From NCBI GenBank assembly GCA_017547065.1, contig JAFYRC010000175.1, positions 1 to 5,359 on the forward strand: a DNA stretch of 5,359 nucleotides, given 5' to 3'. Shown here piece after piece: positions 1 through 5,359 of the stretch. This DNA is from Tidjanibacter sp. Lineage in GTDB: Bacteria > Bacteroidota > Bacteroidia > Bacteroidales > Rikenellaceae. How positions within the stretch are numbered: the stretch's first letter is position 1; each line of letters starts with the position of its first letter. A model generated the notes under the pieces. The model was not told where the DNA came from and ran no database searches. It saw only the letters and a list, made by a program, of their open reading frames with translations. The position numbers and the translations under genes were made by a program.

Positions 1-9
1 ACAAAACTT

Positions 10-693
10 ATGAAAAAGATTCTTGCAACTATCGTTGCATTGGCACTCTCGTTGGGCGCTTTTGCACAAATCAACTACGGTGTTAAGGTTGGAGGTAACC
101 TAGCGAGTATCAGCGATATGACCTCGGAAGACAGTGGTCTTGACCTTGGCGACTTGGCTAAAGTAACCCCCAGCCAGTCGATGAAATTGGGCCTCAACGC
201 AGGCATCTGGGCAGAGTATATGGTTATGCCTATGCTGGGCGTGCAGGTAGAGATAAACTACTCGATGCAGGGTGTAAACACCAAGCTTGAGTCGAGCAGT
301 TCGTTGCTGGGTGCAGCAACTACCGCCGATACCTCCTACAGGGCTAACTACATCAACGTGCCCATCTTGGCAAAACTCCACTTTGGTCCCATTCGTGCAT
401 TTGTAGGTCCCCAGCTGGGCTTTGCTACCGGCTTCAATTACACTATGACCAGTACCTCCGATGATAAGGTTACAAAGTATGAGCCCGAGGCAGTTGAGGA
501 CTACAATGGCTTTGACTTCTCGCTTGTGCTGGGTGCGCAGTATAAAATCACCCCCAACATCGGCGTTGACGCTCGCTACAACATTGGTTTGACCAACGTG
601 TTCCCCGCAGTTAAGAGCGACAAGGGCGAGGTTGTTTCCGAGGCTTGGGGCAAGCAGGGCGTAGTTCAGCTTGGCGTGTTCTACGAGTTCTAA
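10..693 (+). CDS. Outer-membrane beta-barrel protein (OMP_b-brl_2 / PorT-like family)
   Basis: This 227-residue protein is predicted to be a small outer-membrane beta-barrel; the precise role is unknown, as for most members of this abundant Bacteroidota family. Residues 1-19 form a signal peptide (MKK n-region, hydrophobic stretch, A-F-A before Gln20). The mature part alternates amphipathic strands and polar turns: GVKVGGNLA at about 24-32, then LGLNAGIWAEY, YINVPILAKLHF, AFVGPQLGFATG and FSLVLGAQYKI, which is the usual order of this family. The chain ends in F-Y-E-F, the terminal aromatic beta-signal used for Bam-dependent insertion. The start has only 9 bases of upstream sequence, so the promoter lies outside the window. 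A terminator follows directly, so it ends its own transcript. The next gene is a diverged paralogue. Family assignment is confident; function is not assignable. Confidence 0.9.
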   Translation: MKKILATIVALALSLGAFAQINYGVKVGGNLASISDMTSEDSGLDLGDLAKVTPSQSMKLGLNAGIWAEYMVMPMLGVQVEINYSMQGVNTKLESSSSLLGAATTADTSYRANYINVPILAKLHFGPIRAFVGPQLGFATGFNYTMTSTSDDKVTKYEPEAVEDYNGFDFSLVLGAQYKITPNIGVDARYNIGLTNVFPAVKSDKGEVVSEAWGKQGVVQLGVFYEF

Positions 694-710
694 TCAACCC
701 TAATCACAAT

Positions 711-747
711 AAAATCCCGAAGGCCAACACCGCTTTCGGGATTTTTT
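711..747 (+). terminator. Rho-independent terminator after the first barrel gene
   Basis: AAAATCCCGAA (711-721) pairs perfectly with TTCGGGATTTT (735-745) around a 13-base loop, and the 3' arm runs into a six-T tract (742-747). It starts 17 bases after the stop codon of the upstream gene. The A-run on the 5' side may also let it work in reverse, but no gene reads in from that direction. Confidence 0.88.
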
Positions 748-750
748 GTA

Positions 751-758
751 TACATTTG
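751..758 (+). promoter_or_regulatory. Candidate -7 promoter element for the second barrel gene
   Basis: TACATTTG matches the Bacteroides sigma-ABfr -7 consensus TAnnTTTG exactly. It begins three bases after the T-tract of the preceding terminator and lies 28 bases before the preferred ATG, giving a short leader. I see no good TTTG at the -33 position, so this rests on one box plus position. Confidence 0.5.
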
Positions 759-786
759 TGAAAGGTTTTGAAATTGTATGAACGGT

Positions 787-1443
787 ATGAAAAAAATAGC
801 ATTGATGGTGGTGATGGCCGTGTGCTGCGCTTTTGTGAACACTCCTGCTTGGGGCCAAAAGTTGGAGCTCCTCGTCAACGATGGTGTTAACTTCTCCACG
901 CTCGTGGGCTTAAAGGATGTAGAGACCAAGACGGGTATCTACTCCGAGCTGGGTGTGGGCTACAAGTTCAACGATAGGTTGGGCTTGGAGGTTGATATTG
1001 CCTTCTCGGAGCAGGGTGCAATGAGTGTTGTTGACGGCAGTTCCTACCTCTATGATTTCTCCTACCTGAACATCCCTCTGTTGGCCACCTACACTCTGCC
1101 CAAACAACACCTCACTTTCCTTGCCGGTGTGCAGGCGGGCCAGTTTGTGTCGGCCACCTACTCCTATCAGGCTCCTTCGGTGGTGGGCGAGGGTTTTGTG
1201 AGTGGCGAGGGCAAGTTTGACAAGAGCGAGTTCCACCCTTGGGATGTGGGTTTTTCGGTGGGCGCAAGGTGGGTTGTGATTCCCTCCTGGGGCTTTGGCT
1301 TGGAAGTACGCTACACACTTGGTATCACCCAAACACACAACGGTATTTCGGACTCCATGAGTTCTAACCCATACATCTCCGTTCCCGACAATCGCAACTC
1401 TGTTTTGAGGGTTGGTATGAGCTGGGCACTTTGGGGAAAATAA
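787..1443 (+). CDS. Outer-membrane beta-barrel protein, paralogue of the preceding gene
   Basis: This is a predicted outer-membrane beta-barrel of 218 residues, role unknown. I chose the ATG at 787 because it gives a signal peptide starting M-K-K-I like the upstream paralogue; an in-frame ATG at 778 would add only Met-Asn-Gly. The signal peptide probably ends at A-W-G before Gln24. The mature region lines up with the first barrel gene: YLNIPLLATY against YINVPILAKL, AGVQAG against VGPQLG, and a final VGARWV...GLEVRYTLGIT against LGAQYK...GVDARYNIGLT. Identity is low, so the duplication is old. The C-terminus reads M-S-W-A-L-W-G-K, ending in lysine and lacking the terminal Phe typical of the family. 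A bidirectional terminator follows the stop. A promoter-like box lies upstream, so it is probably monocistronic. Confidence 0.88.
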   Translation: MKKIALMVVMAVCCAFVNTPAWGQKLELLVNDGVNFSTLVGLKDVETKTGIYSELGVGYKFNDRLGLEVDIAFSEQGAMSVVDGSSYLYDFSYLNIPLLATYTLPKQHLTFLAGVQAGQFVSATYSYQAPSVVGEGFVSGEGKFDKSEFHPWDVGFSVGARWVVIPSWGFGLEVRYTLGITQTHNGISDSMSSNPYISVPDNRNSVLRVGMSWALWGK

Positions 1444-1473
1444 GGTTAATTTTGTGGTAACATAAACAAAAGT

Positions 1474-1507
1474 AACGCCCTCAATCACAATTGATTGAGG
1501 GCGTTTT
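1474..1507. terminator. Bidirectional terminator between convergent genes
   Basis: AACGCCCTCAATCA (1474-1487) and TGATTGAGGGCGTT (1492-1505) form a perfect 14-bp stem with a 4-base loop. On the plus strand it leads into TTTTG (1504-1508). On the minus strand the stem is followed by ACTTTTGTTT. It sits between the plus-strand barrel gene (stop at 1443) and the minus-strand corA (stop at 1563), so it can end both transcripts. Confidence 0.9.
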
Positions 1508-1562
1508 GTATGTGGTGTTTTGTTGTGCCTTGAAAAAGACTGCAACCCACTGTTTGTTGCTC

Positions 1563-2507
1563 TTACTTTTGGCGGTTGAAGAAGAAATAGGTGGCACCCG
1601 AAAGGGCAACAATCAGGGCCATTGCAACAAGCCAACCGTAGTCCCAATTCAGGAATGGTAGCCACTTGAAGTTCATACCATAGATACTCGCAACCAGTGT
1701 CGCGGGAAGGAACACTACCGAAGCAAGAGTGAAGATTTTCGAGGTGTTGTTCTGCTCAATGGTGATAAGACCCAGCGCCGTATCCTGCAAGTAGTCCAGA
1801 CGCTCGAAGCTGAAATCGGCGTGGGAAATCAGTGAGTTTACATCTCGCATCATTAACTGCAAGCGGGGGTAGATATCGTTGGGGAAGCGCTCGCTTCGCT
1901 GGATACCCGAGAGGATACGCTGGCGGTCAAAGATGTTCTCCCTGATCGACATCGTCTGCTCTTGAAGGTTGTTGATGCGGGTAATGTCGCTCTTGTCGAT
2001 GCGACCATCCACCGAAATCTCCTTGCTCAATGTGGCAATCTGCTTGGCAACGTTCTCTACCAAGTCGGCGTCGGCGTCGATTCGTACCTCCAAGATTGAG
2101 ATCAGGAGGTGGTAGCCGGTGGTATACTGTCGGTTGTTCATCTGCAACCTCTTCGAAGCCTCGTTGAAGGTGCGGAACTCGGCGTTACGCGTGGTAATCA
2201 GAAGGCCCTCGCTCACGATAAACGACACCGGCTCAATGGTGAAACCATCGGGCGAAGGAACGAAAAAGTTGGTGTTGGAAAAGATGGCACTCTCGCTCTC
2301 GGAGTACTTAGAGGTCGACTCAATCTCCTCAATCTGTTGACGAGTGAGCAGGTTGATCTCCATAAAGTTCTCGACCGCCTTGCGCTCCTGGATGGTGGGC
2401 GAGAGGAGGTCTATCCACAAAATGTCGTCGTAGCCGAGCTCGTCGAAGAGCTTGATGTCGGCTTCGCGCACAATTTTGTTGTATTGTTTCAGGTAAATTG
2501 TAATCAT
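1563..2507 (-). CDS. corA: CorA-family magnesium/divalent-cation transporter
   Basis: This is a CorA-type inner-membrane channel, a homopentamer in characterised members, that admits Mg2+ (Co2+ or Ni2+ in some relatives). The 314-residue product has a large acidic cytoplasmic part (about 1-255), including the long helical region with R-I-N-N-L-Q-E-Q near 177-184 and E-R-L-D-Y-L-Q-D at 235-242. Two C-terminal membrane helices follow (about 258-277 and 291-310). The signature Y-G-M-N lies at 276-279, at the end of the first helix, as required for the pore mouth. The periplasmic loop is K-W-L-P-F-L-N-W-D, without the acidic M-P-E-L seen in many CorA proteins. I chose the ATG at 2507 because M-I-T-I-Y begins the conserved domain. 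The 49 codons open upstream are basic, unlike the family, and overlap the next gene. It follows the MqnA-like gene by 101 bp on the same strand. Confidence 0.93.
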   Translation of the reverse strand: MITIYLKQYNKIVREADIKLFDELGYDDILWIDLLSPTIQERKAVENFMEINLLTRQQIEEIESTSKYSESESAIFSNTNFFVPSPDGFTIEPVSFIVSEGLLITTRNAEFRTFNEASKRLQMNNRQYTTGYHLLISILEVRIDADADLVENVAKQIATLSKEISVDGRIDKSDITRINNLQEQTMSIRENIFDRQRILSGIQRSERFPNDIYPRLQLMMRDVNSLISHADFSFERLDYLQDTALGLITIEQNNTSKIFTLASVVFLPATLVASIYGMNFKWLPFLNWDYGWLVAMALIVALSGATYFFFNRQK

Positions 2508-2512
2508 TGGGT

Positions 2513-2568
2513 GGCTGTTCGGATTTAGAGGTGAACGTGTTTTCCTTAAATTGTCCGAATGGACAGCC
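2513..2568 (-). promoter_or_regulatory. Potential structured leader of corA
   Basis: In minus-strand RNA sense, GGCUGU (2568-2563), UCGG (2558-2555) and AUUUA (2551-2547) can pair with the uninterrupted run UAAAUCCGAACAGCC (2527-2513). This gives 15 pairs with two bulges in the 5' arm and a 19-base loop. The stem ends five bases before the corA ATG. A smaller hairpin, UGUCC-AUUC-GGACA (2565-2552), uses the same 5' bases and excludes the long stem. No U-tract follows either, so neither looks like a terminator. A regulatory role is inferred only. Confidence 0.35.
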
Positions 2569-2608
2569 GTCAGCGAGCAACTTTTGCCCCTGCGGCTCCT
2601 TATTTCAG

Positions 2609-3142
2609 TCAGCCAGGGTTGGCGTGGGCGGTTGCTTTTTTGAGCCTTTTCCAATACGCCTCTAACGCCTTATGTTTTTTTGCGTCAAACAGATAGTCGA
2701 TTTGTGTTGTGAGGAAGGTATAGTCGTCGATGCGGGGGCATTCGTTGAGCACCATCAGGGCTTCGTAGATGCGCTCCACGCCAAGTGTGAGAGCCTCCTC
2801 CATTGCGTCCAACACCTCGGGCGACACCTCCTCGCGGGCAACCCACACGGCTGCTACAGGGGCGTCAACGGCAACGTTCCACTCCTCCGTAATGCTCGAC
2901 GAGGCACCCTTAACGGGGGCAATGCAGAAGCCTGCGAGCACCTTTGTGTTCGCAAGACCACATGCCATATCGGCCGACAACAGAGCAATGTCTATTGTGC
3001 CGGCTGTAAGAGCATTTGCTGCCTCTTCTTGTGTGAGGAATTGGATGTCTGCCTCGAGATTAGCGGCTGAGCGCAAACCATAAACCAATGGCACCGCGCT
3101 GAGCGTTGATGCTGCTGCAATTTTTACTGGAATAACCATCAT
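2609..3142 (-). CDS. Shortened MqnA-like (menaquinone biosynthesis / substrate-binding fold) protein
   Basis: The 177-residue product resembles both ends of MqnA, the chorismate dehydratase that opens the futalosine route to menaquinone, but family members usually have about 250-290 residues. The N-terminal part, K-I-A-A-A-S-T-L-S-A-V-P-L-V-Y-G-L (7-23), aligns with the MqnA start, followed by A-G-T-I-D-I-A-L-L (47-55) and C-I-A-P-V (73-77). The C-terminal part, E-E-W (86-88), A-V-W-V-A-R (98-103) and I-D-Y-L-F-D-A-K (148-155), matches the MqnA end. About 70-80 residues expected between Ala75 and Glu86 are absent. The family S-Y-L-N-T-x-P motif reads S-T-L-S-A-V-P, so the Asn is lost. No signal peptide is evident. 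It may be a non-catalytic derivative or a decaying copy, although the frame is intact. Met at 3139 is an equally good start. It lies upstream of corA and divergent from the peptidase gene. Confidence 0.7.
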   Translation of the reverse strand: MMVIPVKIAAASTLSAVPLVYGLRSAANLEADIQFLTQEEAANALTAGTIDIALLSADMACGLANTKVLAGFCIAPVKGASSSITEEWNVAVDAPVAAVWVAREEVSPEVLDAMEEALTLGVERIYEALMVLNECPRIDDYTFLTTQIDYLFDAKKHKALEAYWKRLKKATAHANPG

Positions 3143-3205
3143 CCATACGTGTTTTTGCCATTAGTTTAACTTCGGGTTGATGTCGTAAACGGTCGATACG
3201 ACCCA

Positions 3206-3213
3206 CAAAAATA
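3206..3213 (-). promoter_or_regulatory. Candidate -7 promoter element for the MqnA-like gene
   Basis: Read on the minus strand, this is TATTTTTG, an exact fit to TAnnTTTG. It is 64 bases upstream of the ATG at 3142, implying a leader of about 55-60 bases. The -33 position has no clear TTTG. The A/T richness of the region makes a chance match more likely. Confidence 0.4.
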
Positions 3214-3275
3214 GAAATCTTTTTTGAAAGTTGTTCCATGTGACTCCATTTTTTTGCGCTTTCAACCCCCTAAAT

Positions 3276-3316
3276 TTTACCACAAGTGGCTCGGCGGGCG
3301 AAAAAAGAGTGGTAAA
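3276..3316. repeat. Spaced 8-bp inverted repeat in the divergent intergenic region
   Basis: TTTACCAC (3276-3283) and GTGGTAAA (3309-3316) are perfect reverse complements separated by 25 bases. An extra GTGG (3286-3289) forms CCAC-AA-GTGG with the left arm. It lies between the two divergent promoter candidates, where a regulator-binding site would be expected, but the arms are short. Confidence 0.4.
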
Positions 3317-3324
3317 TCTTGGAT

Positions 3325-3341
3325 GAATAACTGCGTTATTC
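3325..3341. promoter_or_regulatory. 17-bp dyad, candidate operator of the peptidase gene
   Basis: GAATAAC (3325-3331), TGC, GTTATTC (3335-3341) is a perfect 7-bp inverted repeat with a 3-base spacer. It overlaps the place where a -33 box would sit for the -7 element at 3354-3361. The octamer ATGAATAA at its left edge (3323-3330) recurs exactly at 3368-3375, within the small palindrome GAATAATTC (3370-3378) near the expected transcription start. Binding by a repressor is inferred, not shown. Confidence 0.4.
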
Positions 3342-3353
3342 CACTTTTATTGC

Positions 3354-3361
3354 TACCTTTG
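3354..3361 (+). promoter_or_regulatory. Candidate -7 promoter element for the peptidase gene
   Basis: TACCTTTG matches TAnnTTTG exactly and ends 32 bases before the ATG at 3394. The predicted start of transcription falls near 3366-3369, giving a leader of about 25 bases. The -33 position is weak and is occupied by the dyad at 3325-3341. Confidence 0.6.
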
Positions 3362-3393
3362 TCCCAAATGAATAATTCTCAAACTTACAAAAG

Positions 3394-5359
3394 ATGAAAA
3401 AAGTAACACTCTTAATCGCATCCGCAATGATTGCATTAGTAGCCACCAGCTGCGCCGAGCAGAAAACCAGCGAGTTCCGTTGGCAGATCGACAACTTCGA
3501 CGACATCAAAATCCTCCGTTACCAAGTACACGGTTTTGAGCAGTTGAGCCTCGAGCAAAAGGAGCTGATCTACTATCTCAACCAGGCTGCAATCAGCGGT
3601 AGGGATATCATGTTCGACCAGAACTTCAAATACAACCTCGCAATTCGCCGCACCCTTGAGGCAATCTATCAGAACTACCAGGGTGACAAAGAGTGTGCCG
3701 AGTGGAAATCCTTCGAGAAGTATCTCAAAAAGGTGTGGTTTGCAAATGGTATTCACCACCACTACAGCAACGATAAGTTCGCTCCCGAGTTCTCGCAGGA
3801 GTATTTCGAGGGCGAGTTGGTTGCTAAGTGCGCTGCCGTAATCCCCAGCGAGGGCTTTGAGTCGCAGGCTGCCATGCTCAACGTTATCGTTCCCGCCATG
3901 TTCGACCCCGCACTCTATCCTTCGAGGCTCGTACAGGCCGACGGTGTAGATGTGTTGAAGGCTTCGTCGATGAACTACTACGAGGGTGTAACCCAGGCTG
4001 AGGCCGAGAAGTTCTATGCCAAGATGGCAAAGAAGAACGATCCTCGCCCCATTTCCTACGGTTTGAACAGCAAACTCGTGAAAGAGAACGGAAAGATTTA
4101 CGAGAAGACTTACAAGATTGGCGGTATGTACTCCGAGGCTATCGAGCAGATTGTCTACTGGCTCGAGAAGGCTGCTGGTGTGGCTGCTGAGCCCCAGAAG
4201 TCGACCCTTCTCACACTCGTTGAGTACTACAAGACCGGTGACCTCCGTTTGTTTGATGAGTTCAACATCGCTTGGACCAAAGACACCGAGAGCTACATCG
4301 ACTATGTTAACGGCTTCACCGAGGACTATGGTGATCCCCTGGGTCGCAAGGGCGCTTGGGAGAGCATCGTTAACTTCAAGAACGACGAGGCAACCCTCCG
4401 CACCAAAATTATCAGCGACAATGCACAGTGGTTCGAGGATAATGCACCTATCAACCCCGCTTTCCGCAAGAAAGAGGTGAAGGGCGTGTCGGCAAAGGTT
4501 ATCACCGCAGCAACCCTCGCAGGTGACGCCTACCCCGCAACCCCCATCGGTATCAACCTTCCCAATGCCGATTGGATTCGCAAGGAGCACGGCTCGAAGT
4601 CGGTGACCATCGACAACATCACCGAGGCCTATGCAGAGAGCGCCAATGGCAATGGTTTCAATGAGGAGTTCATTCTCCGCAAAGAGGATCGTCAGCGCTT
4701 GGCCGAGTATGGTGGTTTGAGCGACAACCTCCACACCGACATCCACGAGTGTCTTGGTCACGGTTCGGGCCAGTTGGCTCCCGGCACCAAAGGTGGTGAG
4801 CTCAAACAGTATAGCTCCACGCTCGAGGAGACTCGTGCCGACCTCTTTGGCCTCTACTACCTGGGCGATGCCAAACTCATTGAGCTTGGTCTTGTACCTT
4901 CGTTTGATGCAGCAAAAGCACAGTATGCGAAGTATATCATGAACGGTATGATGACCCAGTTCACCCGCATCGAGTTGGGTAAGAACGTTGAGGAGTCGCA
5001 CATGCGTAACCGTAAGCTTATCGCCGAGTGGTGCTACGAGCGCGGTAAGGCCGACAACGTTATCGAGTGGGTAACCGTTGATGGTAAGAAATATATCGTT
5101 GTAAACGACTTTGACAAACTGCGCGAGCTCTTTGGCGAGATGCTCTATGAGGTACAGCGCATCAAATCGGAGGGTGATTTCGAGGCCGGCAGGGAGTTGG
5201 TTGAGAAGTATGCCGTGAAGATTGACCCCGAGCTCCACAAGGAGGTTTTGGATCGCTATGCAACCCTCAACATCCAGCCCTACGCAGGCTTCATCAACCC
5301 CATCTATACCCTTGTTGAGGAGGATGGTAAGGTTGTGGATGTGAAGATTGAGTATCCCG
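3394..5359 (+). CDS. Dipeptidyl peptidase III, M49 zinc peptidase, predicted lipoprotein (3' end cut by window)
   Basis: Dipeptidyl peptidase III removes dipeptides from the N-terminus of short oligopeptides. The 655 codons present have no stop; the Bacteroides thetaiotaomicron enzyme has about 675 residues, so roughly 20 are missing. The zinc motif H-E-C-L-G-H is at 451-456 (ligands His451 and His456, catalytic Glu452), and the second motif E-E-T-R-A-D is at 478-483 (third ligand Glu479). The five-residue HExxGH form, with Cys453, is as in the Bacteroides enzyme. E-S-H-M-R-N-R (534-540) matches the conserved H-M-x-x-R block, and V-Q-R-I-K, D-P-E-L-H and G-F-I-N-P-I-Y follow near the C-terminus. 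Residues 1-19 form a signal sequence ending A-T-S before Cys20, suggesting a lipid anchor, though the lipobox is loose. The role is probably peptide catabolism in the envelope. A promoter-like box and dyads lie upstream. Confidence 0.96.
   Translation, partial: MKKVTLLIASAMIALVATSCAEQKTSEFRWQIDNFDDIKILRYQVHGFEQLSLEQKELIYYLNQAAISGRDIMFDQNFKYNLAIRRTLEAIYQNYQGDKECAEWKSFEKYLKKVWFANGIHHHYSNDKFAPEFSQEYFEGELVAKCAAVIPSEGFESQAAMLNVIVPAMFDPALYPSRLVQADGVDVLKASSMNYYEGVTQAEAEKFYAKMAKKNDPRPISYGLNSKLVKENGKIYEKTYKIGGMYSEAIEQIVYWLEKAAGVAAEPQKSTLLTLVEYYKTGDLRLFDEFNIAWTKDTESYIDYVNGFTEDYGDPLGRKGAWESIVNFKNDEATLRTKIISDNAQWFEDNAPINPAFRKKEVKGVSAKVITAATLAGDAYPATPIGINLPNADWIRKEHGSKSVTIDNITEAYAESANGNGFNEEFILRKEDRQRLAEYGGLSDNLHTDIHECLGHGSGQLAPGTKGGELKQYSSTLEETRADLFGLYYLGDAKLIELGLVPSFDAAKAQYAKYIMNGMMTQFTRIELGKNVEESHMRNRKLIAEWCYERGKADNVIEWVTVDGKKYIVVNDFDKLRELFGEMLYEVQRIKSEGDFEAGRELVEKYAVKIDPELHKEVLDRYATLNIQPYAGFINPIYTLVEEDGKVVDVKIEYP

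Noticed and set aside
100..381. 93-codon minus-strand open frame inside the first barrel gene
   Set aside because: It is wholly inside a gene with signal peptide and barrel pattern, and its translation shows no family features.
910..1665. 251-codon minus-strand open frame across the second barrel gene, the terminator and the end of corA
   Set aside because: It runs through a strong bidirectional terminator and opposite a gene with a clear signal peptide and family match. Its Cys/His/Thr-rich translation has no domain.
2109..2528. 139-codon plus-strand open frame opposite corA
   Set aside because: It is a complementary-strand shadow of the corA coding sequence, without promoter or recognisable domain.
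2552..2565. Hairpin between the MqnA-like gene and corA as a terminator
   Set aside because: The stem is only 5 bp and no U-tract follows it on the minus strand, so it is treated as part of the corA leader instead.
2508..2654. 49-codon N-terminal extension of corA from an ATG at 2654
   Set aside because: The extra residues are basic and low in similarity to any CorA, they overlap the end of the MqnA-like gene, and M-I-T-I-Y at 2507 is the natural domain start.
2672..3083. Plus-strand open frames opposite the MqnA-like gene
   Set aside because: They are Cys/Ala/Ser-rich shadow translations. The minus-strand frame has clear MqnA-family blocks and covers the whole interval.
3436..5238. 600-codon open frame on the minus strand
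   Set aside because: It is in codon register opposite the dipeptidyl peptidase III gene, whose zinc motifs and full-length family match are unambiguous. The antisense product is a Val/Leu-rich sequence with no recognisable domain.

Overview
The window looks like chromosome of a Bacteroidota, most likely a gut Bacteroidales of the Alistipes/Rikenellaceae kind. The evidence is two OMP_b-brl_2-type outer-membrane barrels, a bacterial M49 dipeptidyl peptidase closely resembling the Bacteroides enzyme, no clear Shine-Dalgarno sequences, and three matches to the Bacteroides -7 promoter element TAnnTTTG at sensible distances from genes. The genus is a guess.

Layout. At 10-693 and 787-1443 two plus-strand genes encode related small outer-membrane beta-barrel proteins with signal peptides. 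A strong intrinsic terminator (711-747) and a candidate promoter separate them, so they look separately transcribed. A bidirectional terminator (1474-1507) closes this block against two minus-strand genes: a CorA-type divalent-cation channel (2507-1563) and, upstream of it, a short MqnA-like protein (3142-2609) that appears to lack the middle of the fold and the signature Asn. A 250-bp divergent intergenic region (3143-3393) carries promoter-like elements for both directions and several inverted repeats. From 3394 to the right edge runs a plus-strand dipeptidyl peptidase III (M49 zinc peptidase, predicted lipoprotein), cut by the window end about 20 residues short of the expected C-terminus.

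Functionally this is mostly envelope biology (two barrels, a cation channel, an exported or lipid-anchored peptidase) rather than one pathway. No mobile element, CRISPR array, tRNA or rRNA is visible, and I see no convincing new multi-gene system. The points most worth a second look are the internally shortened MqnA homologue, the corA leader, which can fold into two mutually exclusive hairpins next to the start codon, and the dyad-rich promoter of the peptidase with a 9-codon upstream ORF whose stop overlaps the peptidase start.
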